Source of the DNA: Spirochaetales bacterium | Lineage (GTDB): Bacteria; Spirochaetota; Spirochaetia; Treponematales; Rectinemataceae | NCBI GenBank assembly: GCA_015657395.1 | Contig: JADLKI010000014.1 | Coordinates: forward strand, 180,425-188,426 | Direction of reading: 5' to 3' | Length of the DNA stretch: 8,002 bases | Notes under the pieces: generated by a model | Database searches by the model: none | The model's input: only the letters and a program-made list of their open reading frames with translations | Told to the model about the DNA's origin: nothing | Translations under genes and position numbers: made by a program | Shown: one piece after another, positions 5,802-8,002 of the stretch | Layout of the letters: the number at the start of each line of letters is the position of its first letter | Numbering within the stretch: position 1 is the first letter of the stretch

Positions 5802-6431
5802 TTATGATCCCTTCGTAAATCTAGTTACTACTAGTTCATTAATAAGGTTATTCAAATCGACTATTTTAGCTTCAGAAGATATATAAAATCCTGTTATTCC
5901 ATATTGTTCTGCTACCTTTATATTTTCAATTCTATCGTCAACAAAGAGAACTTCGTCATTATTGTTCACTTGATATTGGGATTTAACATTTTGCCAATAT
6001 TCGTTGTTGATTTTTCTGTAGCCTAGATCTGCAGATACGAACCATCCGTCGAACTTTTTTGCGAAAGCTAAATCCTCTAGTAGGAATTTTTTTCTGTAAT
6101 GATTTTGATCAGTTGCCAAATAGCACTGAATTCCTGAGCTTCTCAATCTTGATATTCCGTCTAGCAATTCGTTATCAACGAATTGTTTCTCAAATGCAAA
6201 TTGTTCATCAAAATATTCCTGTGCGCTTTTCTCCCAAAGCATATTATCTAGATATTCACGAATACGAATTAAGGGGTCTTCTTTCCCAACCGTGCATGGC
6301 ATATCAGTTTTATAAAAAGCATCAATTTGTGTTGGGGCTTCAATAAAGCCTTTACGAGATAATATACGACTATAATATTCAGTTGGGCGAATAAGTACAC
6401 CATCTACGTCAAAGAGGATGATCGATATCAT
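5802..6431 (-). CDS. HAD-superfamily hydrolase
   Basis: This 209-residue protein starts from the ATG at 6431, preceded by GGAAG 6 bases upstream. An in-frame TTG at 6437 would overlap this site and is less likely. All HAD motifs are present: motif I FDVDGVL (nucleophile D8, acid D10), motif II ATDQNH (T107), motif III GYRKINNEYW (K140) and motif IV LFVDDRIENI (D165, D166). A helical cap lies between motifs I and II (about 15-80), as in C1-cap members such as the YihX or phosphoglycolate phosphatase groups. The enzyme is predicted to hydrolyse a phosphate monoester in the cytoplasm; the substrate is unknown. It is the first gene of a two-gene cassette, coupled to a methyltransferase, so the two may act on the same metabolite (inference). 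Confidence 0.9.
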   Translation of the reverse strand: MISIILFDVDGVLIRPTEYYSRILSRKGFIEAPTQIDAFYKTDMPCTVGKEDPLIRIREYLDNMLWEKSAQEYFDEQFAFEKQFVDNELLDGISRLRSSGIQCYLATDQNHYRKKFLLEDLAFAKKFDGWFVSADLGYRKINNEYWQNVKSQYQVNNNDEVLFVDDRIENIKVAEQYGITGFYISSEAKIVDLNNLINELVVTRFTKGS

Positions 6432-6456
6432 CGGCAACTTCCATCAGTATTTTCTG

Positions 6457-6467
6457 CGCCGAAGGCG
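6457..6467 (-). repeat. Small hairpin at 5' end of HAD cassette
   Basis: CGCCTTCGGCG on the coding strand: a perfect 4-bp stem with the loop TTC, 7 bases inside the GTTAGTT core and about 25 bases before the ATG. Confidence 0.5.
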
Positions 6468-6474
6468 TCGACAT

Positions 6475-6585
6475 AACTAACATACGCTTCATCTGTGAGC
6501 CGGCCTGGCGCGCAATCTGCCTCAAGGATTTGAACTGCAGATTGTGTGATAGTCCGGGTTGTCATGATAGAAGCGCTTGTTGGGC
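6475..6585 (-). other. attC E
   Basis: The coding strand opens with GCCCAAC (6585-6579) and GCGCTTCTATCATG, and closes with CATGAAGCG-type sequence (GATGAAGCGTAT) and the core site GTTAGTT (6481-6475), which departs from GTTRRRY at one position. One extra base in L'' gives the same orientation as the genes. The tip (CAATCTGC stem, loop with GTTCAAATCC) is almost the same as in attC D, while the outer arms differ, so D and E share a recent tip origin. The GNAT stop lies 11 bases before it. Confidence 0.82.
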
Positions 6586-6596
6586 TGCTCATATAC

Positions 6597-7433
6597 TCAA
6601 TAAATATCTTCGAATAGAAACTCAATGTAAGGATATTTCTTTGAAAGAGAAAATCCGGAATTTAGCGCAACTTTCACTGATGCAATATTCGTTTCATAAG
6701 TACCCCAATGCGGAATTACCCCAATATTTAGGCACTTCTCGACATATGCTCTCGCTACGATAGTCCCATATCCCTTATTACGATCATCGCTATCATAAGT
6801 TTCGATAACTGCTTCATGTTGATTTTCTACGACTGCGCACGAAAAGCAACTACTGATTATTCTATTTTTATCCTTTACGTAAAAACCAATCCCATTATCG
6901 TAAAATTCTTCCATACTATTCCAGAATTCTAGTATGCATTCTTCTAATTCTTGCATTTCCGGTTTTTTTTCTAGGCAATTGTCCATTTGCTTTATTTCAT
7001 AATTATTATTACTTATATACAAAGGACTATATTGCGAATGATTCTTATCAAGAATTAGTTCTTGCCGGAACCCAAGTTCATATTTTTTACCTTCCAATAT
7101 TTTCGTAAATAGCTCTAAAAAACCTGAATCGCTTAAAACTGTTCCAACAAAAGTCAAACATTTTTCTTCTTTATTCATAAGCGCAAGATCATTACTTAAA
7201 AAGCTTAATAAATTATCTTCAAAATCTTTCGAATGCGCATCGCCAATTAAATAAAACATACAATTAATCGCCCATATTAGTGCGGCCTTTGGTTTTTCGA
7301 TATTATCTACAAACACTTTCCCTCTAGTTTTATTGCCCAAGACAGATTTGATAACAATAGTTGAGTTATCATTTATTTCGGAGATTAATCTGTCTATTGC
7401 GTGGTATTTTTCTTTAGGCAGCTTTAAAAGCAC
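6597..7433 (-). CDS. GNAT acetyltransferase, PF12746-like
   Basis: The protein has about 278 residues from a GTG at 7433. That start is chosen because AAGGAG lies 6 bases before it; the longer in-frame TTG at 7472 lies inside the attC core site. The N-terminal half carries GKVFVDN...KPKAALIW and a following FYLIGD, characteristic of the GNAT_acetyltran family. The C-terminal half holds the acetyl-CoA-binding segment YDSDDRNKGYGTIVARAYVE and then IPHWGTYETNIASVKVALNS and GFSLSKKYPY, which match the usual end of the family. It is likely a cytoplasmic N-acetyltransferase with unknown acceptor. It forms a single-gene cassette between attC F and attC E. The gene is strongly AT-rich compared with its flanking attC sites. 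Confidence 0.85.
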   Translation of the reverse strand: MLLKLPKEKYHAIDRLISEINDNSTIVIKSVLGNKTRGKVFVDNIEKPKAALIWAINCMFYLIGDAHSKDFEDNLLSFLSNDLALMNKEEKCLTFVGTVLSDSGFLELFTKILEGKKYELGFRQELILDKNHSQYSPLYISNNNYEIKQMDNCLEKKPEMQELEECILEFWNSMEEFYDNGIGFYVKDKNRIISSCFSCAVVENQHEAVIETYDSDDRNKGYGTIVARAYVEKCLNIGVIPHWGTYETNIASVKVALNSGFSLSKKYPYIEFLFEDIY

Positions 7434-7439
7434 TATATT

Positions 7440-7445
7440 CTCCTT
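7440..7445 (-). promoter_or_regulatory. Ribosome binding site fixing the GTG start of the GNAT gene
   Basis: AAGGAG on the coding strand, 6 bases before the GTG at 7433. It decides against the upstream TTG. Confidence 0.75.
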
Positions 7446-7462
7446 ATTATTGTTTATATTAC

Positions 7463-7474
7463 GGTTAGTCAACC
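7463..7474 (-). repeat. Small hairpin at 5' end of GNAT cassette
   Basis: GGTTGACTAACC on the coding strand: a perfect 4-bp stem with a 4-base loop, overlapping the end of the GTTGGGT core. It is the same position as in the other cassettes but AT-richer. Confidence 0.4.
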
Positions 7475-7606
7475 CAACGTGCGCTTAACCTGTAATCGCG
7501 TTCTGAGCCGAAGGCGAAGACTTGGCACGGTTTGTGCGCTAAAGAGCGAAGCGATCAGCACAAACCGTGCCAACAGCGATTATCAGGTTTGAAGCAGTTG
7601 TCCCAC
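7472..7606 (-). other. attC F, with degraded opening core
   Basis: The coding strand opens with GTGGGAC (7606-7600) where RYYYAAC is expected, then CTGCTTCAAACCTGAT. It closes with ACAGGTTAAGCG and GTTGGGT (7478-7472). The inner stem is a long perfect pair, GGCACGGTTTGTGC with GCACAAACCGTGCC, extended by GATAATCGC against GCGATTA. The loop is TGATCGCTTCGCTC-rich, and the right arm carries an unpaired segment with GCCTTCGGC. The stem type is shared with attC A and C. Confidence 0.8.
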
Positions 7607-7626
7607 GGCTCATTTTTCAAGTACGA

Positions 7627-8002
7627 TCATCCTTGCCAAGATCTCAATTCGTCATGAACTTCTGGATACTTATCATCAAATTCCTTTTGCCCAACCTTGC
7701 AATTCCGTTAGATTATTTGTTTCAAGTTGTGGGTTGGGATGAATTGGTTCTTGCATTAATGTTGCATAGTAAAGAGCTTCACAACTTAATTTTGAGAATT
7801 GCATTATCCAGCTTGAGTTAATGCTCTTGAATAATGAAACATGCATAGTTTTATATAATTCTTTATATGTACTTTTTATCAGGTAATCATAATTGATATC
7901 TACTAGTTCTAATTGCGCTAGATTCTTTCGCCTATTTTTGTCCAGCATTTTATGAATTCGTAATCTTGCAGCTTTATCACTTTCAGGTGCGCTGTATCCA
8001 AA
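7627..8002 (-). pseudogene. C-terminal part of a conserved hypothetical gene with terminal frameshift
   Basis: The frame is open from the right edge: FGYSAPESDKAARLRIH, then about 90 more residues to NNLTELQGWAKGI and a TGA at 7678-7676. One base out of register, sequence after TELQGW reads QKEFDDKYPEVHDELRSWQG and stops at 7629-7627, close to the attC. The G run at 7692-7690 has one G too many; with two Gs the whole reads as one protein. So either this copy has a recent frameshift that alters the last residues, or the base is a sequencing error. The family is not firmly recognised. The GYSAP-x-SD segment and the SWIMQFSKLSCEALYYA region recall C-terminal parts of SIR2-like or related NAD-binding hypothetical proteins, but this is weak. 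The start lies outside the window. Only the tail is affected, so the product might still work. Confidence 0.65.

Noticed and set aside
7441..7470. Possible promoter TTGACT-17-TAATAA in the GNAT cassette
   Set aside because: The -10 box would overlap the ribosome binding site, so transcripts would start at or after the GTG. It can hardly drive this gene.
1484..7606. Spaced palindromic repeats as a CRISPR array
   Set aside because: The repeats are long, divergent and separated by whole genes of different length. They have attC arms and core sites, not identical short direct repeats.

Overview
The window covers the distal part of a mobile-integron-type gene cassette array, plus a short stretch of chromosomal backbone at its left end. 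All supported genes lie on the minus strand, so transcription runs from high to low coordinates. From about 1484 rightwards, AT-rich open reading frames alternate with GC-richer imperfect palindromes of about 110-190 bp. These have attC organisation: a core site close to RYYYAAC, an L''/L' stem built on GCTTnAACC/GGTTAAGCG, and a core site close to GTTRRRY. At most of them the L'' arm on the coding strand carries one unpaired extra base, which orients the cassettes with the genes. No integrase or attI is visible; by this polarity they should lie beyond base 8002. Lipoprotein signals and Shine-Dalgarno sites suggest a Gram-negative-type bacterium. A spirochaete or other environmental bacterium with a chromosomal integron is a guess, not a demonstrated assignment.

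Layout from the right edge, in the direction of transcription: (1) the 3' end of a conserved hypothetical gene with a single-base frameshift near its end (7627-8002), then attC F; (2) a GNAT acetyltransferase (6597-7433), then attC E; (3) a two-gene cassette with a HAD hydrolase and a SAM methyltransferase (5033-6431), then attC D; (4) a 295-residue protein of unknown function, possibly acetoacetate-decarboxylase-like (4011-4898), then attC C; (5) a MarR regulator and GNAT acetyltransferase pair with its own sigma70-like promoter and overlapping palindromic operator (2709-3835), then a long composite attC B; (6) a protein with three predicted membrane segments and a caspase/CHAT-like His-Cys domain (1628-2494), then a degenerate last attC A. 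Left of the array are a heavily decayed IS3-family transposase (about 835-1292), a broken small lipoprotein gene (507-832), and the start of a second, intact lipoprotein gene that runs off the left edge.

Most cassettes are promoterless: a ribosome binding site follows within a few tens of bases of the core site, so they depend on upstream transcription. The MarR cassette is the exception. The most interesting items are the caspase-like membrane protein, the self-regulated MarR-GNAT cassette, small hairpins repeated just inside the 5' end of five cassettes, and a mosaic of two attC stem types with several mutated core sites, which points to an old and partly frozen array end.
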